A stretch of DNA of 9,689 nt from JBEIHI01 sp964655245 (GTDB taxonomy: Bacteria > Bdellovibrionota > UBA2394). The translations under genes and the position numbers were made by a program. Position 1 is the first letter of the stretch, and the number at the start of each line of letters is the position of its first letter. This document shows, in pieces, positions 1-6,035 of the stretch. The stretch spans positions 1 to 9,689 of the forward strand of contig CAZZLQ010000070.1 of the NCBI GenBank assembly GCA_964655245.1. The letters are read 5' to 3'. Below the pieces are notes generated by a model, which was given only the letters and a program-made list of their open reading frames with translations, was not told where the DNA came from and searched no databases.

Positions 1-342
1 CGCTGACAGAGTGGAGGGCACACTTTGAGCTTCAAGACCGCCCTGAGCTGAAATCTGTCCGTCAATCGTGACGTTTGCGGCAGCGCCTGTCATTTGATAG
101 AGCGCCAAAACATTTCCCACTCGATCCACGATCGAAATCGTGGCACTTACGTTTTCTTGTAAGGCTGCTCGAATGGTGTTTTCAAGAATGGCTGTTACTT
201 CCTGAGTGGAAAGACTTTGTCTCGAGCAAGATCCGGAGCAATCAAAGTCAGCGCTGCTCAATCCTTCTCGCCGACCACTTTGAGTTTTGGAGCAGGAGCT
301 GAGAAGACTCAAGACCAGCAGAGCCACCACTGGCGTACGCAT
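1..342 (-). CDS. GlcG/HbpS-like heme-binding lipoprotein, 3' end beyond the window
   Basis: The first 114 residues are visible and the frame stays open to the window edge. The protein begins MRTPVVALLVLSLLSSC, a short lipoprotein signal peptide with lipobox LSSC and predicted acylated Cys17. A short linker with a C-x3-C pair (Cys35, Cys39) follows. From about residue 43 the sequence resembles the GlcG/HbpS (DUF336) fold: a helix around STQEVTAILENTIRAAL, then the characteristic strand pair ATISIVDRVGNVLALYQMTG (67-86) and a Gly-rich GGLEAQSVPSTL segment. Proteins of this family bind heme or small oxidised metabolites. The ATG shares its A with the TGA of the decaheme gene (TGATG), so it is the fourth gene of the operon and is probably translationally coupled. 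A periplasmic or outer-membrane heme-binding partner of the multiheme cytochrome is inferred. Family assignment rests on recognition of the strand motif only. Confidence 0.78.
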   Translation of the reverse strand, partial: MRTPVVALLVLSLLSSCSKTQSGRREGLSSADFDCSGSCSRQSLSTQEVTAILENTIRAALQENVSATISIVDRVGNVLALYQMTGAAANVTIDGQISAQGGLEAQSVPSTLSA

Positions 343-1859
343 CACGGAGAGGCCTTTCGATGGCGACGCTTTTCCGTCTCGAGTTTGATCGATTGGTGAA
401 ACCCATGGCATAAACTACACTCCGACCTCACGAACTCACTTGATTCTTGAGACTTATGACAGGATTGGCAATCTTTGAGTTGAGGGTGAAGTTGGTCGCT
501 TGCTTGTTTGGATTGAGAAGCTTGAGAATGGCAATCAACACATGCAAAGGACTCGTGGGTGGAATGAATAGGATACTCCGTCAAGAGCTTGCTTGACTCA
601 AATGAAACGCCGCCGACCAGGTAGCGTGACTCACTGCCAGCTACTGAGGGGCGTTTTTCAATCTGATGGCATAGCTGGCAAGCACCTTGCTCAAACAAAA
701 ACTCTTCTGTTTTTCGAGCTGCCTCAAAAGGGCTCAATTGTTGCGGATTTTCTCGTGATCGGCCTGGAATCTCACGGCTTTGGATAGGCTGACTTTGGCT
801 CACTCCCTTTGCCTGATAGGTTTTCAAGATAAACGCAAAAACGTCATTGGCCGTGGCATGCGGAACTTCGAGTTCACCTAAAGCTTCATCAAACTGAAGC
901 CCATGGCAGGAGTGGCAGTGTTGCTCAAAAGCGATTTCGACCATGGTCTCTCGATTGGCTGTTGTTTGATGACAGTCAATGCAAGCCAGTTCCTTGGTTG
1001 ATTCCCGCGAGGGGATCCTTCCATCCAAATGAACGGCATGATTGAACTTGAGATTGCTCTGATCTTTTCGCTGGGTGAACTCGGGATGCACCTCAAAGGA
1101 TTGAATCTGATGGCAGTGAGCGCAGGCCTCAGATGTCTGAAGTGTATGACCTTCAGGCCCTCGATGCTCAGAGTGGCAGCTCATGCATGAGGGCTCAGCT
1201 TCTGACTTTCCAGATTCAATCAAGTGAAGGGGTACGTGCTCAGAGAGAGCGTGGCACTCAAGACAAGCGGCGTCCTCGACTTTGCTAAGATCATCGCCAT
1301 GACAGCTTGAGCAGGAGTTGGTGAGTGTTTTGTGTGCTGAGGAGATCTCGCCTGGGCTCCAAAGAGTTTTGGAGGCTTGAGTTTTGGGCCAAGCAATAAA
1401 GAAAATCAACGTCACGGTGACAGCGAGATAGCTGATGGGCCGAATCCATCTGAGTTGGTAGACTGCGTCTACATTTTTCAGATCAGCGCGAATCTTGGAT
1501 TTGAGATCCACACTTCTTGATTCATCGATCAAGAGATGAAGCTCAAGATGAGGTTTTACAGATTTGATCGTAAAGACAAAGCGATCAATTTTGATCTGGT
1601 CATTGCTCTGAAGCGGCTTTCGTGTAAACGGTGCGCCATTCAGAAGGCTTCCACCGAGGACTCCTTGATCCTCAATCCAGACTTGTCCGTCTTGGTCAAC
1701 GAGAGCAGCATGGACGAGCCCCACGAGTCGACCATCGATTCGAATATCTGCAGAAGGCGAACGTCCAATCACAAGACGAGTCGTCTCAAAGACCTGAGTT
1801 TGAAAGTCTCGGGAGTGATTGGCTCGAAGTGTTTCGATGGTAAGAGTTAGTTTCACCAT
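342..1859 (-). CDS. Membrane-anchored decaheme cytochrome c with N-terminal FHA-like domain
   Basis: 505 residues. Residues about 25-97 resemble a forkhead-associated domain: LVIGRSPSADIRI (29-41), the VHAAL histidine (H50) and LLNG (72-75). The phosphothreonine-contacting Ser-Arg before the His is replaced by Gly-Leu, and the later S-T-N-G is L-G-G-like, so phosphopeptide binding may be lost. A single membrane helix (about 142-157) follows the basic RWIR, giving an inside-to-outside anchor with no cleaved signal. The remainder carries ten CxxCH heme c sites, at Cys183, 199, 225, 246, 293, 315, 394, 440, 464 and 481, with extra His (for example FNHAVHL, 272-278) that could be distal ligands. 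The likely role is periplasmic electron transfer from the membrane cytochrome b encoded upstream. An ATG 29 codons earlier is open but would overlap the upstream gene; the TGATG junction at 1857-1861, with a nearby GAGG, favours the start given here. Confidence 0.9.
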   Translation of the reverse strand: MVKLTLTIETLRANHSRDFQTQVFETTRLVIGRSPSADIRIDGRLVGLVHAALVDQDGQVWIEDQGVLGGSLLNGAPFTRKPLQSNDQIKIDRFVFTIKSVKPHLELHLLIDESRSVDLKSKIRADLKNVDAVYQLRWIRPISYLAVTVTLIFFIAWPKTQASKTLWSPGEISSAHKTLTNSCSSCHGDDLSKVEDAACLECHALSEHVPLHLIESGKSEAEPSCMSCHSEHRGPEGHTLQTSEACAHCHQIQSFEVHPEFTQRKDQSNLKFNHAVHLDGRIPSRESTKELACIDCHQTTANRETMVEIAFEQHCHSCHGLQFDEALGELEVPHATANDVFAFILKTYQAKGVSQSQPIQSREIPGRSRENPQQLSPFEAARKTEEFLFEQGACQLCHQIEKRPSVAGSESRYLVGGVSFESSKLLTEYPIHSTHESFACVDCHSQASQSKQASDQLHPQLKDCQSCHKSQESSEFVRSECSLCHGFHQSIKLETEKRRHRKASP

Positions 1860-2674
1860 CAACCTCGATACACCAGCACAACAACAATATGAGTGATCAC
1901 GGCAATCAAGAGGGCAAACGAAAGAGGCAGATGCAGGAGTAGCCAAATTTTGAGTTTGATTCCTATTCTAGTTTCGCGAGCGATGAGGGCAACGACCTCA
2001 CGTTTCTTCTCAATAATCTGAAGTGCCGCGATCGCATCATTTCTTTCGCTATCGGGAAGCTCTGTCATTTGGTGAGGAGCGCTGACTTGGTGGGGGTCCG
2101 GACGAAGCCAGAGAAGTTGCCAGAGAGAGAGTGGCCACTTTGGCTCAAAAGAGTCTCGAAACTTCAAAAACAGATCGCTTTTGTTTGAGGAAAGATCGTC
2201 GAGTGCCTTTGACTGAGAGTAAACCTGCTCAATGAGACTCTTGAAATTACCAGCACCTCGGTGACTCTCGATTTGAGGGGCAAGGGTTTTGTAGTTCACA
2301 GCTCCCCAGATTCCACTCAACACAATCACCACCATCAAAAAGTAAGTGAGACCATGGATGTTTAAACCCATTTCAAATCCGGAATGCAAAGGAACAGCAA
2401 TAAGGAGCAAAAGTCCCAGCCAAACATGAGCGGAGAGCCATCCTTTGACCGTGGTTCGGTGGGAGTGGTACGAGCGCTTTCGAATTCCAAACCACATGAG
2501 ATAAATAATGGCGATCGTACATAGTACGCCGACGGTGTATCCGTACTCGCTTCCACCGTGGGCCCCACGATCGGGCTTAAAGAGAGAGTAGGTGACCATC
2601 AAAATCCCAAGTGCGATGAGGGCGAACTTTAACCACCGAAACTTCTCATGAGAAAAAAAAGTCTCCTGGCGCAC
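1859..2674 (-). CDS. Five-helix diheme b-type cytochrome, membrane subunit
   Basis: 271 residues with hydrophobic segments at about 14-31, 45-64, 82-98, 107-125 and 243-268. Two helices each carry two histidines 14 residues apart: His83 and His97 in helix 3, His248 and His262 in helix 5. That is the spacing of bis-histidyl diheme cytochromes b (bc-complex and ferric-reductase-like folds). His107 at the start of helix 4 is a further candidate ligand. A hydrophilic stretch of about 115 residues (126-242) separates helices 4 and 5 and probably faces the cytoplasm, where it could dock the Fe-S module of the upstream product. The likely role is to carry electrons between the cytoplasmic flavo/Fe-S protein and the periplasmic decaheme protein. 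I do not recognise a named family. The GTG start is chosen from an AAGGAG 9 bases upstream; it directly abuts the TAA of the preceding gene. Confidence 0.82.
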   Translation of the reverse strand: MRQETFFSHEKFRWLKFALIALGILMVTYSLFKPDRGAHGGSEYGYTVGVLCTIAIIYLMWFGIRKRSYHSHRTTVKGWLSAHVWLGLLLLIAVPLHSGFEMGLNIHGLTYFLMVVIVLSGIWGAVNYKTLAPQIESHRGAGNFKSLIEQVYSQSKALDDLSSNKSDLFLKFRDSFEPKWPLSLWQLLWLRPDPHQVSAPHQMTELPDSERNDAIAALQIIEKKREVVALIARETRIGIKLKIWLLLHLPLSFALLIAVITHIVVVLVYRG

Positions 2675-5047
2675 TTAGTCTTTCTCCTTGAGGCGTTGAA
2701 TGAGATCTTGGGGTTTCATTCGAATGGCCGCACCGGTGGGACAGATTCTCACACAAGCCGGGCCACCTTTGAGATCGTGGCAGAGATCGCATTTGGCAGC
2801 TTTGGCCGGACCTGACTTTTCCTTGGGTGCTGATCCAAATCCCAAAAACTTAAACAGCAAAGGTGTTCGATCCTCTTCAAGCTCATGAACGAGTTGAATA
2901 ACTTCATAGGGGCAGTTGCTTACGCAGTTACCGCAGCCGATGCACGAGTCTTTGATGACGACCTCACCGTTTGGTTGACGCGCTAGAGCGTCCGGAGGGC
3001 AATCCGTCATGCAGAGTGGGTTTTCACAGTGTCTGCAGGAAACAGGAATTTGAATGGAGGCAAAAGATTTTCCACCCTTTCGGTCCAAACGTGAATGTCC
3101 ACCATGAGTTGCGGCACAAGCTTTCTCGCACTGATCACATCCAATGCAAAGATTTGAGTCGATGGTCAAAACATTGTCGGCATCGCTCACACCATGGCTC
3201 ATCATGAAATCAAGAAGTGCCGAGGATTCTAAGCTTTGCTTCTCAGATTGAATGTTTTCAAGTCGGCGCGCGGAGGCAAGGGCTTCGATTGTGGATTTAG
3301 TCTCGGGACTTCGTTTGAGGACCTCGAGGAAGTCGCCTCGTTCAATCACAATCGTATCGCACGCCACAGCGGCAGAAACACTGGCAGATCTTAAGCTGCC
3401 CTCTGGACCCAAGAGCGACATTTCACCCACAATATGACCTACGGGGCAGTAGGTGAGTGTGATGCTCTGGCCTTTGGTATTGAGACGGCTGATTTTGACG
3501 GAACCTTTTCTGATCACATAGAGCGCATCACCGACATCTCCTTCTTTGAAAAGAAACTCATTTTTTTTGAAGGACTTGAGTTTGACTCGCTTCACAAGTG
3601 TTTGGAGAAAATCCGCATCCACTTTGGGAAAGACCGTTGATTGTAGGGCTCGAAGCACAAAGAGTTCATCGAGTGTAGACTTCACGGAGGGAACAGACTT
3701 CATGAGCTTGAGCATTTGCCTTCGAGGCGTTTCAAGGAGAAGTGCATCTGAACTCACTTTGACGGTGGCCACACGACGTCTTCCTGAAACAAGTCCCATC
3801 TCTCCAAAAAATTGACCTGCTGGAATGGTGATGCGGCGTCCATCAGCAAGATCAATGAAGACGGATCCGGAAACAATGCTAAAAAATGTATCGGTATAGT
3901 CATTGCGCTCAAAGACCGTTTCTCCGGAGGTCAATGTGTGAAGTTTGGATTCGATCACGAGCTCTCGAAACTGGGAGTCAGAAAGATCCTTGAAGAGGGG
4001 TAGAGAGTTTTTGAGATTGGCGAGTTTGGTTTGGGTTTCTCCTGGATAGTTCTTAAGAGCCTCATCAATCAGCGGTTGATCGGCGGGATCGAGAGGGGAG
4101 CCCGCAATGATTTCGATGACCTCATAACCTTGATTAAGGGCCTGTTTGATGAGTGGGTATCCAATCAGCGCGCCTAATATATAGAGGCCCTGCACATTGG
4201 ACTCATAGAATTGATTAACGCGCGGGACTGCAAAGGGATCGGCGCTTGGGAACTGAACGCCGGCGGATTCCAAAAACTTTCGAGGCAGGCTTCCGCCAAT
4301 TCGGATGATCATGTGATCGCAGGGAACCTTGATGTCGGCTTCCGGCGTATGAAGAGTGAGGGAATTGGGTTCGATCTTCAGGCAGCTTGAGTGAGCATAC
4401 ATTTTGATCTGCCCGTTTTTGATGGCTTGTTGAATCTTGGCGGCGTTGGCCTCTTTGGCTCGAGGAAAGTCATCAGATAAATTGAGGAGAGAGACTTTGT
4501 TTTGATCACAAAGAGCAAGAGCATTTTCAATCGCCGCATCTCCTGCTCCCACCACCATGATGTGTTTGCCTTCAAATGCATCCGGATCCGAGAGGGTGTA
4601 GCTGACGTGAGGAAGATCCTCTCCAGGAACCTTGAGTTTATTGGGAGTACCCTGAACGCCAACGCAAAGAACGACCTTTTTTGCTCGAATCTCTTGGCCA
4701 GATGCTATGAGCGTAAAGACGTCGCCGTCCTTTTGGATTTGGGTGACGTCGGCTTTGACGACGTTGACCTTGTGTTCTTGAACGGCTTTGTTCCACTGCT
4801 CGAGTACGCGCTCTCGAGTTGTGGCTTCGAATGCTACGTGACTTCGAAGAGGGAGTTTTTGAGGCTCAGCCATCACATGCTTTCGTGCCTGGTAGTTGAA
4901 GATTGTATTTCCAATCTCTTGGCGCTCAAGAAGGATATGATTCATCCCGCGGTGAGCAGCTCGAGTGGCCGCACCTAAGCCTGCTGGGCCCGCTCCCACA
5001 ATCGCCACGTCATAGACTTCAGAATTTGATAACTCTCGGCTCCCCAC
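2675..5047 (-). CDS. FAD/NAD(P) oxidoreductase fused to two cNMP-binding domains and a 16-Cys ferredoxin module
   Basis: 790 residues with no membrane segment, so cytoplasmic. Residues 1-315 form a thioredoxin-reductase-like two-dinucleotide-domain fold: FAD site GAGPAG (18-23), NAD(P) site GAGDAA (167-172), and C-terminal FAD motif GLYILGALIGYPLIKQAL. The redox CxxC of true thioredoxin reductases is missing from the segment before GAGDAA, so this is not a disulfide reductase of that type. Two cyclic-nucleotide-binding domains follow (about 345-460 and 465-590). Their cassettes are FGEMGLVSGRRRVATV (414-429) and GEMSLL...LRSASV (541-557), and both keep the Glu and Arg expected to hold the nucleotide. 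A DmsB/HybA-like ferredoxin region (625-775) has four Cys groups starting at Cys634, 671, 702 and 753, enough for four [4Fe-4S] clusters. It is the first gene of the operon. GTG is used as start because TGA lies immediately before it and no other start precedes the FAD motif; no Shine-Dalgarno is visible. Confidence 0.9.
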   Translation of the reverse strand: MGSRELSNSEVYDVAIVGAGPAGLGAATRAAHRGMNHILLERQEIGNTIFNYQARKHVMAEPQKLPLRSHVAFEATTRERVLEQWNKAVQEHKVNVVKADVTQIQKDGDVFTLIASGQEIRAKKVVLCVGVQGTPNKLKVPGEDLPHVSYTLSDPDAFEGKHIMVVGAGDAAIENALALCDQNKVSLLNLSDDFPRAKEANAAKIQQAIKNGQIKMYAHSSCLKIEPNSLTLHTPEADIKVPCDHMIIRIGGSLPRKFLESAGVQFPSADPFAVPRVNQFYESNVQGLYILGALIGYPLIKQALNQGYEVIEIIAGSPLDPADQPLIDEALKNYPGETQTKLANLKNSLPLFKDLSDSQFRELVIESKLHTLTSGETVFERNDYTDTFFSIVSGSVFIDLADGRRITIPAGQFFGEMGLVSGRRRVATVKVSSDALLLETPRRQMLKLMKSVPSVKSTLDELFVLRALQSTVFPKVDADFLQTLVKRVKLKSFKKNEFLFKEGDVGDALYVIRKGSVKISRLNTKGQSITLTYCPVGHIVGEMSLLGPEGSLRSASVSAAVACDTIVIERGDFLEVLKRSPETKSTIEALASARRLENIQSEKQSLESSALLDFMMSHGVSDADNVLTIDSNLCIGCDQCEKACAATHGGHSRLDRKGGKSFASIQIPVSCRHCENPLCMTDCPPDALARQPNGEVVIKDSCIGCGNCVSNCPYEVIQLVHELEEDRTPLLFKFLGFGSAPKEKSGPAKAAKCDLCHDLKGGPACVRICPTGAAIRMKPQDLIQRLKEKD
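2684..2689 (-). promoter_or_regulatory. Ribosome binding site deciding the GTG start of the cytochrome b gene
   Basis: AAGGAG on the minus strand lies inside the last codons of the upstream gene, 9 bases before the GTG. It selects this GTG over internal start codons and shows that the second operon gene has its own ribosome entry despite zero intergenic spacing. Confidence 0.7.
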
Positions 5048-5055
5048 TCAGCAAG

Positions 5056-5085
5056 AGTATAAGTTTTGCGCGATGATTTTGCGAA
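5056..5085 (-). promoter_or_regulatory. Candidate sigma-70-type promoter of the redox operon
   Basis: On the minus strand, TTCGCA (5085-5080) and TATACT (5061-5056) are separated by 18 bases and match the -35 and -10 consensus at 4/6 and 5/6. Transcription would start near 5049, about two bases before the GTG at 5047. That implies a nearly leaderless message and fits the absent Shine-Dalgarno. The -35 half and spacer lie inside a 20-bp sequence that is repeated downstream. This is pattern matching only. Confidence 0.4.
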
Positions 5086-5087
5086 TG
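5068..5087. repeat. 20-bp direct repeat, copy 1
   Basis: gcgcgatgattttgcgaatg matches 19 of 20 bases at 5621-5640, in the same orientation. Further downstream both copies also share AATGATTTG (5124-5132 and 5672-5680) at similar offsets, so the similarity extends beyond the core. The two copies lie either side of the first small cysteine-protein gene, which fits a tandem duplication of gene plus upstream region. Confidence 0.75.
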
Positions 5088-5140
5088 TTTGTTTTGGAGG
5101 TGTGCTGAGCCTCTCAAAATCGAAATGATTTGCATGAGGC

Positions 5141-5165
5141 GCGACTCAATCCTGTCGCTTTTTTT
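5141..5165 (+). terminator. Orphan intrinsic-terminator-like hairpin
   Basis: GCGAC (5141-5145), an 8-base loop, GTCGC (5154-5158), then seven T. It reads as a terminator on the plus strand, yet no annotated plus-strand gene precedes it; the divergent minus-strand operon starts at 5047. It could end a short untranslated RNA starting in 5050-5140, or shield the operon promoter from antisense transcription. The stem is only 5 bp, so chance is possible. Confidence 0.4.
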
Positions 5166-5293
5166 AATCCCATCGTAAGGGACATGCTGGAATCATTGGT
5201 GTTTTGAGGTGGCCCCTGATTTGCAATGCTGATTTCCTTGGTGCGGACTTGTGACCTTATGCGAGCTGCAATCAATTCGTGGAGGTTTGAGGT

Positions 5294-5599
5294 ATGAGGC
5301 AGTTGTTGAAGTTGTGTGTGCTAAGCTTATCTGTTTTCGGCTTTAAGATCGCCAAGCTTGAAGTGAGTGCGGCTCCGCGGGCGGACGATATCCCTGTGCA
5401 CTCTCAAAGTAAGTGTGAGGATGACTGGAAAAAACGAGTAGCTGAATGTATCGCTGGGATCAATGACCCTGCATCTCTACTATTTTGTATTAGCGTCGCT
5501 AACGGGCATTATAACGGTTGTATCTTGCCAAAGCGCTCAAAGCGCCCAGGGGGTATCAGTACTATTCCAGGCTCGCCATCAGGTTGGCGTGATTTTTGA
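5294..5599 (+). CDS. Small secreted C-x10-C protein, copy 1
   Basis: 101 residues. A basic N-terminus and hydrophobic core (MRQLLKLCVLSLSVFGF), followed by a polar region and SAAPRA, suggest a cleaved Sec signal ending near residue 27-30. The mature part has four cysteines spaced C41-x10-C52-x12-C65-x10-C76, with DPA in the central loop. Two helices could be stapled antiparallel by C41-C76 and C52-C65, similar in principle to the CHCH twin-Cx9C fold but with ten-residue spacing. The tail after Cys76 is basic then Gly/Pro/Ser-rich and probably disordered. GGAGG at 5281-5285 is 8 bases before the ATG, which supports the start. The next gene is a divergent paralogue. I recognise no family; a periplasmic or exported protein, possibly a toxin, inhibitor or surface protein, are all open. 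Confidence 0.72.
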   Translation: MRQLLKLCVLSLSVFGFKIAKLEVSAAPRADDIPVHSQSKCEDDWKKRVAECIAGINDPASLLFCISVANGHYNGCILPKRSKRPGGISTIPGSPSGWRDF

Positions 5600-5620
5600 G
5601 GGCGAGGCGCGGACTTAGGC

Positions 5621-5640
5621 GCGCGATGATTTCGCGAATG
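5621..5640. repeat. 20-bp direct repeat, copy 2
   Basis: gcgcgatgatttcgcgaatg differs from copy 1 (5068-5087) at one base. The single change creates the palindrome TTCGCGAA. It ends 52 bases before the ATG of the second small cysteine protein and runs into the hairpin that starts at 5637. Confidence 0.75.
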
Positions 5641-5665
5641 AGACGGGTGGTCTCATTGAGTTTTT
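5637..5665 (+). terminator. Likely intrinsic terminator of the first small cysteine-protein gene
   Basis: A perfect 8-bp stem, AATGAGAC (5637-5644) with GTCTCATT (5650-5657), encloses loop GGGTG and is followed by GAG and five T. It sits 38 bases after the stop of copy 1 and before the ribosome site of copy 2. The stem is only half G/C and three bases separate it from the T run, so strength is uncertain. It could also be an attenuator for copy 2. Confidence 0.5.
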
Positions 5666-5692
5666 AGAATCAATGATTTGAGGTGGTGATAT

Positions 5693-6020
5693 ATGCGTAG
5701 ACTTCGTTTTTTGTGGTTGGTTTCTATCTTAGGGTTAACACTCTCGTTTCAGAATGAAGCTGCCTTACAGGCCGGGGGGTACTGTTGATGACTCAGAAGG
5801 TGAATGTGAAAGATTGTTGACAGACGGCTCTCAGTACTGTGCAGCCCAATACGACATCTGGATCCAGAGGTGTGATGATCCGGCGGCCTGTTTTGTCCGA
5901 GTACTGAATCAGCTTCATCGCTGTAATTTGCGCCTTTTATCCCTCTATCATCGTTGCATGAATGGTCCCTTTGGTTTGGAAGGTCCGCACGATGAATCTG
6001 GCTCTTCCGGATTTTGGTGA
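5693..6020 (+). CDS. Small secreted C-x10-C protein, copy 2, frame broken at a G6 tract
   Basis: Reading from ATG 5693, after a GAGGTGG ribosome site, gives a clear Sec signal (MRRLRFLWLVSILGLTLSF, then NEAALQAGG), but TGA follows at residue 32. One frame over, from about 5740 to the stop at 6020, lies a cysteine domain without a signal. Dropping one G from the six G at 5774-5779 joins them into a 108-residue protein with six cysteines: C38-x10-C49-x10-C60-x5-C66-x10-C77-x10-C88. The spacing is exactly symmetric, with DDPAA in the loop; nested bonds C38-C88, C49-C77 and C60-C66 would staple an antiparallel hairpin. This matches the upstream paralogue with one more Cys pair. The break may be a sequencing error, ribosomal or polymerase slippage, phase variation or early decay. 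Starting instead at ATG 5754 would give 88 residues without signal or ribosome site and is less likely. Confidence 0.62.
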
Positions 6021-6035
6021 TTGGCGCTATCGGTG

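Noticed and set aside
1860..1946. A longer version of the decaheme gene starting 29 codons upstream
   Set aside because: It would overlap the cytochrome b gene by about 87 bases and add a Cys-rich stretch that looks like an out-of-frame reading of the cytochrome b C-terminus. The TGATG junction supports the shorter start.
2675..5047. Annotation as a thioredoxin reductase
   Set aside because: The fold resembles that family, but the redox CxxC is absent, and the fused cNMP-binding and ferredoxin modules indicate a different role.
5226..5297. 23-codon upstream frame whose TGA overlaps the ATG of the first cysteine-protein gene (ATGA)
   Set aside because: The overlap suggests translational coupling, but the nearest GAGG is 16 bases before its ATG and the gene has its own GGAGG, so it is probably chance.
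5754..6020. Taking the second cysteine protein as a stand-alone 88-residue cytosolic protein
   Set aside because: No ribosome site precedes ATG 5754, and a well-formed signal peptide with ribosome site lies just upstream in the other frame. A frame break explains both parts better.
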